This document shows positions 55,635 through 63,261 of a DNA stretch of 64,000 nt, one piece after another; positions within the stretch are counted from its first letter, which is position 1; every line of letters starts with the position of its first letter. The stretch lies in contig CANKYU010000002.1 of NCBI GenBank assembly GCA_947488295.1, positions 1,054,001-1,118,000 of the forward strand, given 5' to 3'. A model generated the notes under the pieces. The model was not told the origin of the DNA. It made no database searches and saw only the letters and a program-made list of their open reading frames with translations. This DNA is from an uncultured Anderseniella sp. (GTDB lineage: Bacteria > Pseudomonadota > Alphaproteobacteria > Rhizobiales > Aestuariivirgaceae). The translations under genes were made by a program, and so were the position numbers.

Positions 55635-56279
55635 ATGCAATCATATTCGCGACGCCAGGCCGTAAAACTGTTGGCGGCAGCCTCTTTGATACCGCTGGCG
55701 ACACCTGCAGTGGCGGAAACACCGTTTTCCATCGTAGCGCTGGGCGACAGTCTGACCGCCGGGTATGGCCTGCCGCCCGAAGATGCGTTTACCACGCGCC
55801 TGGAACAGCGCCTGAAGGCGAAGGGGCTGAATGTGGAGGTGGTCAATGCCGGGGTATCCGGGGATACCAGCAAGGCCGGGCTGTCGAGAATTGACTGGTC
55901 GGTGCCGGACGGTACCGGCCTGGTGATTGTCGAACTGGGCGCAAATGACGCCCTGCGCGGCATCTCGCCGGTGCAAACCGAGAAGAACCTTGACGGGATT
56001 ATCGCTCGCCTCAAGGAACGCGATATCCCGGTATTGCTGACCGGCATGCTGGCGCCGCCGAACATGGGCAAGGATTATGAGGCTGCCTTTAATGCGATTT
56101 ACCCGAAACTGGCGGAAAAACATGGTGTGGAACTGTATCCGTTCTTCCTCGACGGGGTGGTGGCTGACCCGAAACTCAATCAGGCGGACGGCATTCACCC
56201 CAATGCGGCAGGCACTGCTGTCATTGTCGAGCGATTGTCACCAACGGTCGACAAGCTTGTCCGCTTGCTGACATCGTGA
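55635..56279 (+). CDS. arylesterase / lysophospholipase, TesA-like (SGNH hydrolase)
   Basis: 214 residues. The N-terminus SRRQAVKLLAAASLIPLATPAVAE is a cleavable signal with a twin-arginine pair, so export is likely. The SGNH blocks are VALGDSLTAGYGL (Ser nucleophile), GVSGDTSKAGL, VELGANDALRG and DGIHPNAAG (Asp/His). Such enzymes hydrolyse acyl esters and thioesters in the periplasm. It is divergent from a YbbA/YbbP-type ABC system, as tesA is in E. coli. Confidence 0.9.
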   Translation: MQSYSRRQAVKLLAAASLIPLATPAVAETPFSIVALGDSLTAGYGLPPEDAFTTRLEQRLKAKGLNVEVVNAGVSGDTSKAGLSRIDWSVPDGTGLVIVELGANDALRGISPVQTEKNLDGIIARLKERDIPVLLTGMLAPPNMGKDYEAAFNAIYPKLAEKHGVELYPFFLDGVVADPKLNQADGIHPNAAGTAVIVERLSPTVDKLVRLLTS

Positions 56280-56355
56280 CTTGAGATTGTCATGTGCTGG
56301 GGTTTAGCCTTGGAGCGCGTACACTGATTCGGCGATAGCACAGGAGGGACGGACC

Positions 56356-56934
56356 ATGCCTCGACTGTTCACTGGCGTAGAACTACCACCGGATGTGGGC
56401 CAGGATCTGGCAATCATGAAAGGCGGCATCGAAGGTGCGCGCTGGATTGATCCGGACAATTACCATCTTACCCTGCGGTTTATCGGCGATGTTTCCGATC
56501 GCGCGGCCGATGAACTGACGGGCGAACTGCAACGTGTCGTCGCCATGCCGGCGTTCAACATCTCGCTTGCCGGCATGGGGGTATTTGGAACGAAAAAGCC
56601 TCATTCGCTGTATGTGAAAGTCGAGGAAAGCCCCGATCTTCGGCGCCTGCAGGCGATTCATGAGCGGGTTTGCCAGTCATTGGGCATGCCGCCGGAGCAA
56701 CGAAAATTCACGCCGCATGTCACAATTTCCCGTTTGCGCGGAGCCATACCGAGACAGGTGCAGGCCTATGTCAGTGCCCATAACCTGTATCGTTCGCGGG
56801 TATTCGATGTCTCGCAATTCGTGCTGTTTTCAGCCCGGGCATCACGCGGCGGCGGGCCCTACGGTCGTGAGGAAATCTATCCGCTTGAGCAACATGGGTT
56901 CAGTAGTGCCGGCAATGTTGCCCAGGTACGTTAG
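56356..56934 (+). CDS. thpR: RNA 2',3'-cyclic phosphodiesterase
   Basis: 192-residue 2H phosphoesterase (LigT/ThpR). The two catalytic HxTx motifs are seen: HLTLRFIGDV (about 37) and HVTISRLRG (about 117). It opens 2',3'-cyclic phosphate RNA ends; ligase activity is known only in vitro. AGGAGG lies 9 nt before the ATG. It converges with the phosphatase gene, stops overlapping by 4 bp. Confidence 0.92.
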   Translation: MPRLFTGVELPPDVGQDLAIMKGGIEGARWIDPDNYHLTLRFIGDVSDRAADELTGELQRVVAMPAFNISLAGMGVFGTKKPHSLYVKVEESPDLRRLQAIHERVCQSLGMPPEQRKFTPHVTISRLRGAIPRQVQAYVSAHNLYRSRVFDVSQFVLFSARASRGGGPYGREEIYPLEQHGFSSAGNVAQVR

Positions 56935-57410
56935 GAACCTGGACCTGCGCGCGCGGCAATACGGGCGACAAGGCCACGGGCGGCCAGCTCTATCAGGTCC
57001 AGCGCGTGCTCAAATCCGGCTTCATTGCCGTAATAGGGGTCGGGCACTTCCCGGACCGGCAGTTCTCCGGCGAATTCCAGGAACAGATGCACCCGGCCTT
57101 GTGTGCCATCGGGCTGAAGCTCACGCAGGCGCGCATAATTGTCCCGGTCCATGGCGGCGACAATGTCGAACCGGTCAAAGTCGGCGGCCTCGATCTGCCG
57201 GGCTCGCTGGCCGGATATGTCCATGTTTCGCATCAGTGCCGCCTTGACGGCGCGCGGATCCGGCGGTCCGCCGGCATGCCAGCCGCTGGTACCGGCACTG
57301 TCGGTTGTCACATGGCCCAGGCCGGCTTCATCAAGGGCCAGACGCATCGCCCCTTCGGCCATGGACGAGCGGCAGATATTTCCAAGACAGACGAGAAGGA
57401 TGCTTTTCAT
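56931..57410 (-). CDS. low molecular weight protein-tyrosine-phosphatase
   Basis: 159 residues. The P-loop VCLGNICRSSMAEG (CX5R-S) is at residues 7-20 and the general acid Asp is in VPDPYYG. Start at ATG 57410, where the conserved MKSILLVCLGN begins; the frame runs back to 57473 without support. It may dephosphorylate proteins or small phosphoesters. It is divergent from phhB across 62 bp. Confidence 0.9.
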   Translation of the reverse strand: MKSILLVCLGNICRSSMAEGAMRLALDEAGLGHVTTDSAGTSGWHAGGPPDPRAVKAALMRNMDISGQRARQIEAADFDRFDIVAAMDRDNYARLRELQPDGTQGRVHLFLEFAGELPVREVPDPYYGNEAGFEHALDLIELAARGLVARIAARAGPGS

Positions 57411-57472
57411 GACGGTTTCCGGTACTCTCGGGCCTTGAAGCAGGCGTGAAAAATTAACGAGGATAAGCAGCA

Positions 57473-57766
57473 ATGGCGGACAAACTTCAAGGCCCTGACC
57501 GGGACAAGGCCGTGGCCGATCTTACAGGGTGGTCAGACGTGGATGGCCGGGATGCGATCTCGAAAACCTTCATATTCAGCAATTTCAACGAGGCATTCGG
57601 CTGGATGAGCCGTGTCGCCATGCAGGCGGAAAAGCTCGACCATCACCCTGAATGGAGCAATGTGTATAAAACCGTTGAAGTAACGCTTGCAACGCATGAT
57701 GCCGGCGGGGTAACTGAACTTGATGTCAAACTGGCACAATTCATGGATAAATGTGTAACCAACTAG
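57473..57766 (+). CDS. phhB: 4a-hydroxytetrahydrobiopterin dehydratase
   Basis: 97-residue pterin-4a-carbinolamine dehydratase. Family signature: [54 protein letters not shown] in conserved blocks, with the HHPEW active-site histidines. It recycles pterin after aromatic amino acid hydroxylation; in bacteria it also appears near molybdopterin or phenylalanine hydroxylase functions. Confidence 0.93.
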   Translation: MADKLQGPDRDKAVADLTGWSDVDGRDAISKTFIFSNFNEAFGWMSRVAMQAEKLDHHPEWSNVYKTVEVTLATHDAGGVTELDVKLAQFMDKCVTN

Positions 57767-57792
57767 TGTATTCACCCTAAACAAAACTTAAT

Positions 57793-57811
57793 CCTGACTG
57801 GACTTGTCAGG
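57793..57811 (+). promoter_or_regulatory. 5' leader hairpin upstream of the Bax-inhibitor-1 gene
   Basis: A 6-bp perfect stem (57793-57798 with 57806-57811) and 7-nt loop, 58 nt before the ATG, in an A/T-rich leader. A ybhL leader RNA motif has been described upstream of genes of this same family in alphaproteobacteria; whether this hairpin belongs to it I cannot verify. Confidence 0.35.
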
Positions 57812-57869
57812 CATGCGATTTATCCTCATATTTGATCCTGTATTAATCCGTTCTCCAAGGGAGTTGAAA

Positions 57870-58595
57870 ATGGCAGACCTAAAATACCAATCCCAGGCCC
57901 CTGCAGGCAGGCAGGCGCAAGAGATTGACGAGGGCCTGCGGTCCTACATGCTTGGCGTCTACAATTACATGGCGCTTGGTGTGGCGGCTACGGCCATCAT
58001 AACCCTGTTCGTGGCGTCTTCACCTGCATTGCTGCAACTGGCGGTATCACTCAAATGGGTGTTCTTTATCGGCATTCTGGGCATGGGTTTCTTTGCTCCG
58101 CGCCTGATGTTCTCAAACAGTGCGGCTGTTGCCCATGGTGCCTTCTGGGGCTATTGCGCCCTTTGGGGTATCGGCATTGCGCCGATGGTTGGCCACTATA
58201 TGGGAGTTGATCCCGGCATGGTTGTCCAGGCCTTCGGTATTGCCGCTGCCACATTCGGGGCCACCAGCCTGTTTGGCTACGTCACCAAGCGCAGCCTGTC
58301 CGGTCTCGGCACCTTCTTCATGATCGCCACTATCGGCATCATCATCGCCATGGTCGTCAATGCACTGTTCATCGGTTCGGTTGGTTTCAGCCTGGTTGTG
58401 TCGATCATCACAGTGCTGCTGTTTGCCGGCATCACGGCCTATGAGACCCAGATGATCAAGGAAATGTATGTTGAAGGCGATGGCACGGCGACAGCCCGTG
58501 GCAAGTCGATCTTCGGTGCTTTCATGCTGTATGGCAGCTTCATCACCATGTTCATCCACATCCTGAACATTCTCGGGATCATGAACTCGGACTGA
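57870..58595 (+). CDS. Bax inhibitor-1/YccA family membrane protein
   Basis: 241 residues with seven hydrophobic helices (from about residue 30), a BI-1-like protein related to YbhL. The characteristic segments are MLGVYNYMALGVAATAII, GATSLFGYVTKRSLSGLGTFFMIATIGIIIAMVVN, and ITAYETQMIKEMY near the end. Family members affect calcium or membrane stress; no reaction is assigned. The start is ATG 57870 with AAGGGAG upstream, not 57804. A terminator follows. Confidence 0.9.
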   Translation: MADLKYQSQAPAGRQAQEIDEGLRSYMLGVYNYMALGVAATAIITLFVASSPALLQLAVSLKWVFFIGILGMGFFAPRLMFSNSAAVAHGAFWGYCALWGIGIAPMVGHYMGVDPGMVVQAFGIAAATFGATSLFGYVTKRSLSGLGTFFMIATIGIIIAMVVNALFIGSVGFSLVVSIITVLLFAGITAYETQMIKEMYVEGDGTATARGKSIFGAFMLYGSFITMFIHILNILGIMNSD

Positions 58596-58627
58596 CGTAA
58601 GACAAGCTGATCCGCAACTGAAATTAC

Positions 58628-58663
58628 AAACCCCCGTCATGCTGATGCCTGGCGGGGGTTTTG
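58628..58663 (+). terminator. rho-independent terminator of the Bax-inhibitor-1 gene
   Basis: A 9-bp GC-rich stem (58628-58636 with 58653-58661) closing on a 16-nt loop and running into TTTT. Confidence 0.8.
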
Positions 58664-58689
58664 CTATTCATGGTATGGCTGGCGCAGGC

Positions 58690-59091
58690 TCAGGCGCTGA
58701 CCAGTTTCGGTTTTTTCAGCAATACCTTCAACACCTGCCCCAGATCGTGCCCGCGGCGCAGGATGAGGCCGCCCGGGGCCGTAACCGAATAAGCACCCTG
58801 CTTGCGGGCAAGTTTGGGGTTCTTTTCGATACGGTAGAGCGGTTGTTCGGAGCTGCGCCGGAACACCGCAAACACGGCGCGTTCCCTGGTGAAATCCATG
58901 GCGTAGTCACGCCATTCTCCTGCCGCGACCTTGCTCCCGTAAAGATTCAGGATTGTTGCAAGTTCCATCCTGTTAAATGCGATCTGTGCGGTCTTTTTTG
59001 CATGCATGGGTTGCTTTTCTTGCGCATCATCATTTGCCTGCGGGTTGGCAAATGCGGCCCCCAACGCAACAATCTCTGGCTCTTCGCTCAT
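58690..59091 (-). CDS. DUF2794 domain-containing protein
   Basis: 133 residues. The DUF2794 domain covers about 38-130: IAFNRMELATILNLYGSKVAAGEWRDYAMDF, AVFAVFRRSSEQPLYRIEKNPKLARKQGAYSVTAPGGLILRRGHDL in conserved blocks. The family is confined to alphaproteobacteria; function unknown. It converges with the Bax-inhibitor-1 gene. Confidence 0.88.
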   Translation of the reverse strand: MSEEPEIVALGAAFANPQANDDAQEKQPMHAKKTAQIAFNRMELATILNLYGSKVAAGEWRDYAMDFTRERAVFAVFRRSSEQPLYRIEKNPKLARKQGAYSVTAPGGLILRRGHDLGQVLKVLLKKPKLVSA

Positions 59092-59287
59092 CCAACCTCC
59101 GCTTAACTGTTTGTATTAAGGCTGTAATATCTTTGGCGCGAATGCAAATACAGTCAAGACCGATTGATGGTAGCGGCTGCTGAAACCGGCGGTTGCGTCA
59201 TGCAAAGATAATGAAACTGCCCAATTCCAGACACAAATAGACCCAAGAATCGTCAGGAACACGGAACAGTATTCACTTGTTGCCTCA

Positions 59288-59363
59288 AGGTCCGGCTCCA
59301 GATCGTTTCGGATATCTCAGCCCCCCAGCCCCCCGTGGCGAATTAGGAGCCGGACCTGTTTTT
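59288..59363 (+). ncRNA. candidate small RNA, about 75 nt
   Basis: A 12-bp perfect stem (59288-59299 with 59346-59357, AGGTCCGGCTCC and complement) enclosing a 46-nt loop with a C-rich single-stranded stretch (59321-59334, six C, AG, six C) and followed by G plus T5. TATTCA at 59270-59275 is a possible -10 element. The layout, a terminator-like stem around a C-rich loop with no gene upstream, suggests a trans-acting regulatory RNA. I cannot assign a family. Confidence 0.5.
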
Positions 59364-59438
59364 AAGTTAGTGAGTTTGTGAGTAGTGTTTGATTAAGGCC
59401 TTGTAAGGCTTGTTAATCAGTTCAGTGAGTAAGATCCG

Positions 59439-59469
59439 GCGGCGCCAGTTTGGGGCCGCTGTTTTCTTT
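59439..59469 (+). terminator. orphan terminator-like hairpin
   Basis: A 7-bp GC-rich stem with one bulged G (59439-59446 with 59453-59459), 6-nt loop, then TGTTTTCTTTT. It may end a second small transcript starting near 59390, where another hairpin (59391-59418) lies, or protect htpG from read-through. Confidence 0.45.
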
Positions 59470-59494
59470 TGGCCGTCATAAAATCCGTGGCGGG

Positions 59495-59524
59495 CTTGAT
59501 CTGATATCGCAATATTCCAATATT
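59495..59524 (+). promoter_or_regulatory. candidate RpoH-type heat-shock promoter of htpG
   Basis: CTTGAT, 16 nt, CCAATATT, close to the alphaproteobacterial sigma-32 pattern CTTG...CCTATnT with one mismatch in the -10 part. It lies 96 bp upstream of the htpG start. HtpG genes are commonly RpoH-controlled. Confidence 0.4.
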
Positions 59525-59619
59525 CTGCTTCACCGAATCATTATTGCTGCAAATCCGGCCAGACAACTGCCCGGACTTGCGGTGCAGTGATATGTTCAAC
59601 CGGGAGGCAATTGTTCAAC

Positions 59620-61515
59620 ATGTCCAGCAGCACAACAGATACGGGCGCCAAGGCTACCGGCGCCAAGCCAAAGCAGTTCCAGGCCGAAGTGGCCAAGCTT
59701 CTGCACCTGATGGTGCATTCGGTATATTCCGAGCGAGAGGTATTTCTCCGCGAGCTGATCTCCAATGCGTCAGACGCCTGCGACAAGCTTCGTTACGAAG
59801 CGCTGAAGAACGACAAGCTGATGCAGGCAGGCGGTGACCTGCGCATTACGATCAGCCTGGACAAAAAGGCCAAGACGCTGACGGTTGCCGATACGGGTAT
59901 CGGCATGAGCGCCAAGGAGCTGGCGGACAATCTGGGCACCATCGCGCGCTCCGGCACCCAGGCCTTCATGGAGCAGATGGAGACGGCCAAGAAAAAAGGC
60001 GACAAGGATGTCAACCTGATCGGCCAGTTCGGCGTCGGATTCTATTCCTCGTTCATGATCGCCGAACACGTTGACGTGGTGTCGCGCAAGGCCGGCACCA
60101 AAAAGGTCAGCGTGTGGAGCTCCGACGGCAGCGGCACCTATACGGTTTCCGATTATGACGGCGAGGATGCGCCGGAACGCGGAACCTCCATCCGGCTGAA
60201 ATTGCGCAAGGATGCCAAGGAATTTCTGGAAGACCAGCGCCTGCAGTACATTGTACGGACCTATTCCGACCATGTCAGCCATCCGATCTATCTCGGCGAC
60301 GAGCAGGTCAATTCTGGCAGTGCCATCTGGGCGCGCAGCAAGTCTGACGTGACAGAAGAGCAGCATCGTGAGTTCTTCGGCCATGTTGCCGGTGTCATCG
60401 GTGATCCGGCCATGACCATTCACTACCGGGCGGAAGGCCGTAACGAGTACTCGGTACTGCTGTATGTGCCAGGCGAAAAGCCCTTCGACCTGTTTGATCC
60501 GGAACGCAAGGGCAAGCAGAAACTGTATGTGCGCCGGGTCTTCATCACTGATGAAGCGGAGATGCTGCCGTCGTATTTGCGGTTCGTGCGTGGTGTGATC
60601 GACAGCGAAGACATGCCGCTGAACATTTCCCGTGAAATGCTGCAGGACAATCCGACGGTTCATACGATTCGCAAGGCCGTCACCAAGCGCGTGCTCAATG
60701 AGCTGAAAAAGTGCGCTGACAAGAAACCGGATGTGTTCGCAAACATCTGGGAAGCATTCGGTTCGGTGATCAAGGAAGGCCTCTATGAAGACATGGAGCG
60801 CCGTGACCAGCTTTATGACATCTGCCGGTTCCGGTCCACGACCAGTGACGGCAAGGAAACGGTTGACCTGGCCGGGTATGTCTCGCGCATGAAGGAAAAC
60901 CAGGCCGGGATCTACTACCTGACCGGCGACGATGCCGGCAAGGCGGAAGTCAGCCCGCAGCTCGAAGGCTACAAGGCACGCGGCATCGAGGTCCTGTTGC
61001 TCACCGATCCGGTGGATGCATTCTGGGTCCGCACCTCACTTGGCTATGACGGCAAATCGTTCAAGTCGGTGACGCAGGGCGGTGCTGATCTGGATGAAAT
61101 TCCGCTTGAAGACAAGAAAGACAAGAAGGATCAGACCGATGATGCGGCCACGGCCAGCCTTGTCGCAGCCCTGAAAACGGCACTTGGCGATGCGGTGCAG
61201 GATGTTGCAAAGTCCAACCGGCTGACCTCGTCTGCAGTGTGCATTGTGGCAGGTGATCAGGGTTTTGACCGGACCCTGGAAAAGTATCTGGCGCAACAGC
61301 AGGGCAAGTCGTCAATTTCGGCACCGGTGCTGGAAATCAATCCGGACCATGCGCTGATTGCCAAACTGGCCGAGCGTGCCGGCAAGGGCGAGGACATGGG
61401 TGAGGCAGCCAGGTTGCTGCTCGACCAGGCGGTCATCCTGGAAGGTGAAGTGCCTGCTGATGCGACCGGATTTGCAGATCGGCTGTCGAAACTGATGCAG
61501 CAGGTTTATGACTGA
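59620..61515 (+). CDS. htpG: molecular chaperone HtpG (Hsp90)
   Basis: 631-residue bacterial Hsp90 ATPase. The GHKL ATP site shows LRELISNASDACDKLR, VADTGIGMSAKELADNLGTIARSGTQAF and LIGQFGVGFYSSFMIA. The middle domain has YVRRVFITDEAEMLPSYLRFVRGVIDSEDMPLNISREMLQ in conserved blocks. The C-terminal dimer domain follows a Lys/Asp linker (EDKKDKKDQTDD). Start ATG 59620; GGGAGG lies 12 nt upstream. GTG 59587 is an unlikely alternative. Confidence 0.97.
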   Translation: MSSSTTDTGAKATGAKPKQFQAEVAKLLHLMVHSVYSEREVFLRELISNASDACDKLRYEALKNDKLMQAGGDLRITISLDKKAKTLTVADTGIGMSAKELADNLGTIARSGTQAFMEQMETAKKKGDKDVNLIGQFGVGFYSSFMIAEHVDVVSRKAGTKKVSVWSSDGSGTYTVSDYDGEDAPERGTSIRLKLRKDAKEFLEDQRLQYIVRTYSDHVSHPIYLGDEQVNSGSAIWARSKSDVTEEQHREFFGHVAGVIGDPAMTIHYRAEGRNEYSVLLYVPGEKPFDLFDPERKGKQKLYVRRVFITDEAEMLPSYLRFVRGVIDSEDMPLNISREMLQDNPTVHTIRKAVTKRVLNELKKCADKKPDVFANIWEAFGSVIKEGLYEDMERRDQLYDICRFRSTTSDGKETVDLAGYVSRMKENQAGIYYLTGDDAGKAEVSPQLEGYKARGIEVLLLTDPVDAFWVRTSLGYDGKSFKSVTQGGADLDEIPLEDKKDKKDQTDDAATASLVAALKTALGDAVQDVAKSNRLTSSAVCIVAGDQGFDRTLEKYLAQQQGKSSISAPVLEINPDHALIAKLAERAGKGEDMGEAARLLLDQAVILEGEVPADATGFADRLSKLMQQVYD

Positions 61516-61519
61516 AGTT

Positions 61520-61548
61520 GCGTCATGCAGTCATCACCGGGATGTCAC
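61520..61548 (+). promoter_or_regulatory. candidate Pho box upstream of phoD
   Basis: Three heptamers in 11-bp register, GCGTCAT (61520), TCATCAC (61531) and ATGTCAC (61542), resembling the PhoB half-site CTGTCAY (5, 4 and 6 of 7 matches). The position, 72 bp before an alkaline phosphatase gene, fits phosphate-starvation control. Confidence 0.4.
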
Positions 61549-61590
61549 GTATCGGTTGAAAAACTGAGATAACCGAAGGGCAGAGTTGTG

Positions 61591-61611
61591 CCTCCTATTT
61601 CAAAACGGAGG
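61591..61611 (+). promoter_or_regulatory. hairpin occluding the phoD ribosome binding site
   Basis: CCTCC (61591-61595) can pair with GGAGG (61607-61611), which is the phoD Shine-Dalgarno 8 nt before the ATG. A short 5-bp stem with an 11-nt loop could reduce translation initiation. Confidence 0.35.
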
Positions 61612-61619
61612 TTCAATCC

Positions 61620-63200
61620 ATGTCCATCAAGATCGATCGTGTTTCCCTCAACCGCCGCGACGTGCTGCGCACCAGCGCGGCCGCCTCAGCCAGTCTCGTT
61701 GCCGGCGGGCTGTTCACGCCGTCCATCAGCCGGGCAGCAGACAGGCCTGTGATAAGCCATGGACTGCAGTCAGGCGACGTTACCGGTTCTTCAGGCATGG
61801 TCTGGGCGCGCGCCGACAGGCCGGCACGCATGATGGTGGAGTGGTCCACGACAGAGAGCTTCGCCAACTCCACCAAAGTACAGCCACTGGATGTGATCGG
61901 CGCAACGGATTTTGCCGGCAAGCTGCCGCTTGCCGGTCTGCCGTCGGACCAGGAAATTTTCTACAAGGTCGAAATGCTTGACCTGGCGGACTTCTCTACC
62001 GGGGGAGAGGCATTGGTCGGCAAGTTCCGGACCGCGCCCATGAACAAGCGCGACATCTCGTTTGTCTGGTCGGGCGATACCGCTGGGCAGGGCTGGGGCA
62101 TTGATGTGGATCGCGGTGGCATGAAGACCTATCGCACCATGGCCGGCCACACGCCTGATTTCTTCATCCACTCCGGCGACACCATTTACGCCGACAATCC
62201 GGTCACGGCGGAAAAGGAAATGCCGGACGGCGGTATCTGGAAGTCGGTGACAATTGAGGAAAAGGCCAAGGTGGCAGAGACACTGAACGAGTTTCGCGGC
62301 CAGTACAAATACAACCTGATGGACGAGCATGTACGCGCGTTCAATGCTGAAGTGCCGATGTATGTGCAGTGGGACGATCATGAGGTTACCAACAACTGGT
62401 ACCCCGGCGAACTGTTGACATCCGATGACCGCTACAAGGTGAAGTCGGCTTCGCTGCTGGCGGCCAGGGCGACCCGGGCGTTTCATGAGATGAGCCCGAT
62501 CGCGGTGCATCCGCACGAACCCTATCGCGTCTATCGCAAGATTTCCTATGGTCCGATGCTGGACATCTTCATGATCGACATGCGGACTTATCGCGGCAAG
62601 AACTCGAAGAATGACCAGTCAGAGCGCAGCGCCGATACCAGCTTCCTCGGCCGCGAACAGCTGGACTGGCTGAAGCGGGAGATGCTGGCGTCACAGGCCA
62701 CCTGGAAGATCGTCGCCTCAGATATGCCGATCGGCCTGGTTGTCGGCGATGGCGACAATTTCGAAAACGGCGCTAATGGCGACGGTCCGGTTCGCGGCCG
62801 CGAGTTCGACATCGCCGAGGTGCTGTCATTCATCCGGGCAAATGATATCCGCAATACGGTCTGGCTGACGGCGGACGTCCACTATACCGCGGCGCACTAC
62901 TATGACCCGAACAAGGCTCAGTTTCAGGATTTCACTCCGTTCTGGGAATTTGTATCCGGACCACTGCATGCCGGCAGCTTTGGACCCAACAAGCTGGACA
63001 ACACGTTCGGGCCGGAAGTGAAATACGTCAAGGCACCGGAAGACGGTCAGCGCAACCTGCCGCCATCGTTCGGGCTGCAGTTCTTCGGCCATGTCAGGAT
63101 CGATGGCAAATCCGAAGTCATGACAGTGACCCTGCGTGATGCCGACGATGCAGCTCTGTGGTCTGTAGACCTGGAACCAAAGCGGTCGCAGGCAATCTGA
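61620..63200 (+). CDS. phoD: alkaline phosphatase D family protein
   Basis: 526 residues. Twin-arginine signal NRRDVLRTSAAASASLVAGG followed by a PhoD N-terminal domain (GLQSGDVTGSSGMVWARAD), then the metallophosphatase core: WSGDTAGQGWG, FIHSGDTIYAD, VQWDDHEVTNNWYPGE, VASDMPIGLVV and WLTADVHYTAAHYYDP. A calcium- and iron-dependent phosphomonoesterase or diesterase of the periplasm or exterior is expected. A perfect terminator follows. Confidence 0.93.
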   Translation: MSIKIDRVSLNRRDVLRTSAAASASLVAGGLFTPSISRAADRPVISHGLQSGDVTGSSGMVWARADRPARMMVEWSTTESFANSTKVQPLDVIGATDFAGKLPLAGLPSDQEIFYKVEMLDLADFSTGGEALVGKFRTAPMNKRDISFVWSGDTAGQGWGIDVDRGGMKTYRTMAGHTPDFFIHSGDTIYADNPVTAEKEMPDGGIWKSVTIEEKAKVAETLNEFRGQYKYNLMDEHVRAFNAEVPMYVQWDDHEVTNNWYPGELLTSDDRYKVKSASLLAARATRAFHEMSPIAVHPHEPYRVYRKISYGPMLDIFMIDMRTYRGKNSKNDQSERSADTSFLGREQLDWLKREMLASQATWKIVASDMPIGLVVGDGDNFENGANGDGPVRGREFDIAEVLSFIRANDIRNTVWLTADVHYTAAHYYDPNKAQFQDFTPFWEFVSGPLHAGSFGPNKLDNTFGPEVKYVKAPEDGQRNLPPSFGLQFFGHVRIDGKSEVMTVTLRDADDAALWSVDLEPKRSQAI

Positions 63201-63205
63201 ATGCA

Positions 63206-63236
63206 GCAGGCCCCGGGTGTTGCACCCGGGGCCTGC
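63206..63236. terminator. bidirectional terminator between phoD and asd
   Basis: A perfect 14-bp stem (63206-63219 with 63223-63236) with a TTG triloop, between convergent genes. T-tracts are short on both sides, but the stem is very GC-rich. Confidence 0.75.
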
Positions 63237-63261
63237 CTTCAAAGTGAAAAACTGTCGACGT

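Larger units (their letters stand above)
59092..59619. other. 528-bp intergenic region upstream of htpG with orphan terminators
   Basis: No protein-coding ORF with a credible start. It contains a long stem-loop with T-tract (59288-59363), a second hairpin (59391-59418), a third GC-rich hairpin with T-rich tail (59439-59469), and a heat-shock-type promoter candidate (59495-59524). No plus-strand gene lies upstream to be terminated, since the nearest one ends at 58595 with its own terminator. Confidence 0.6.
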
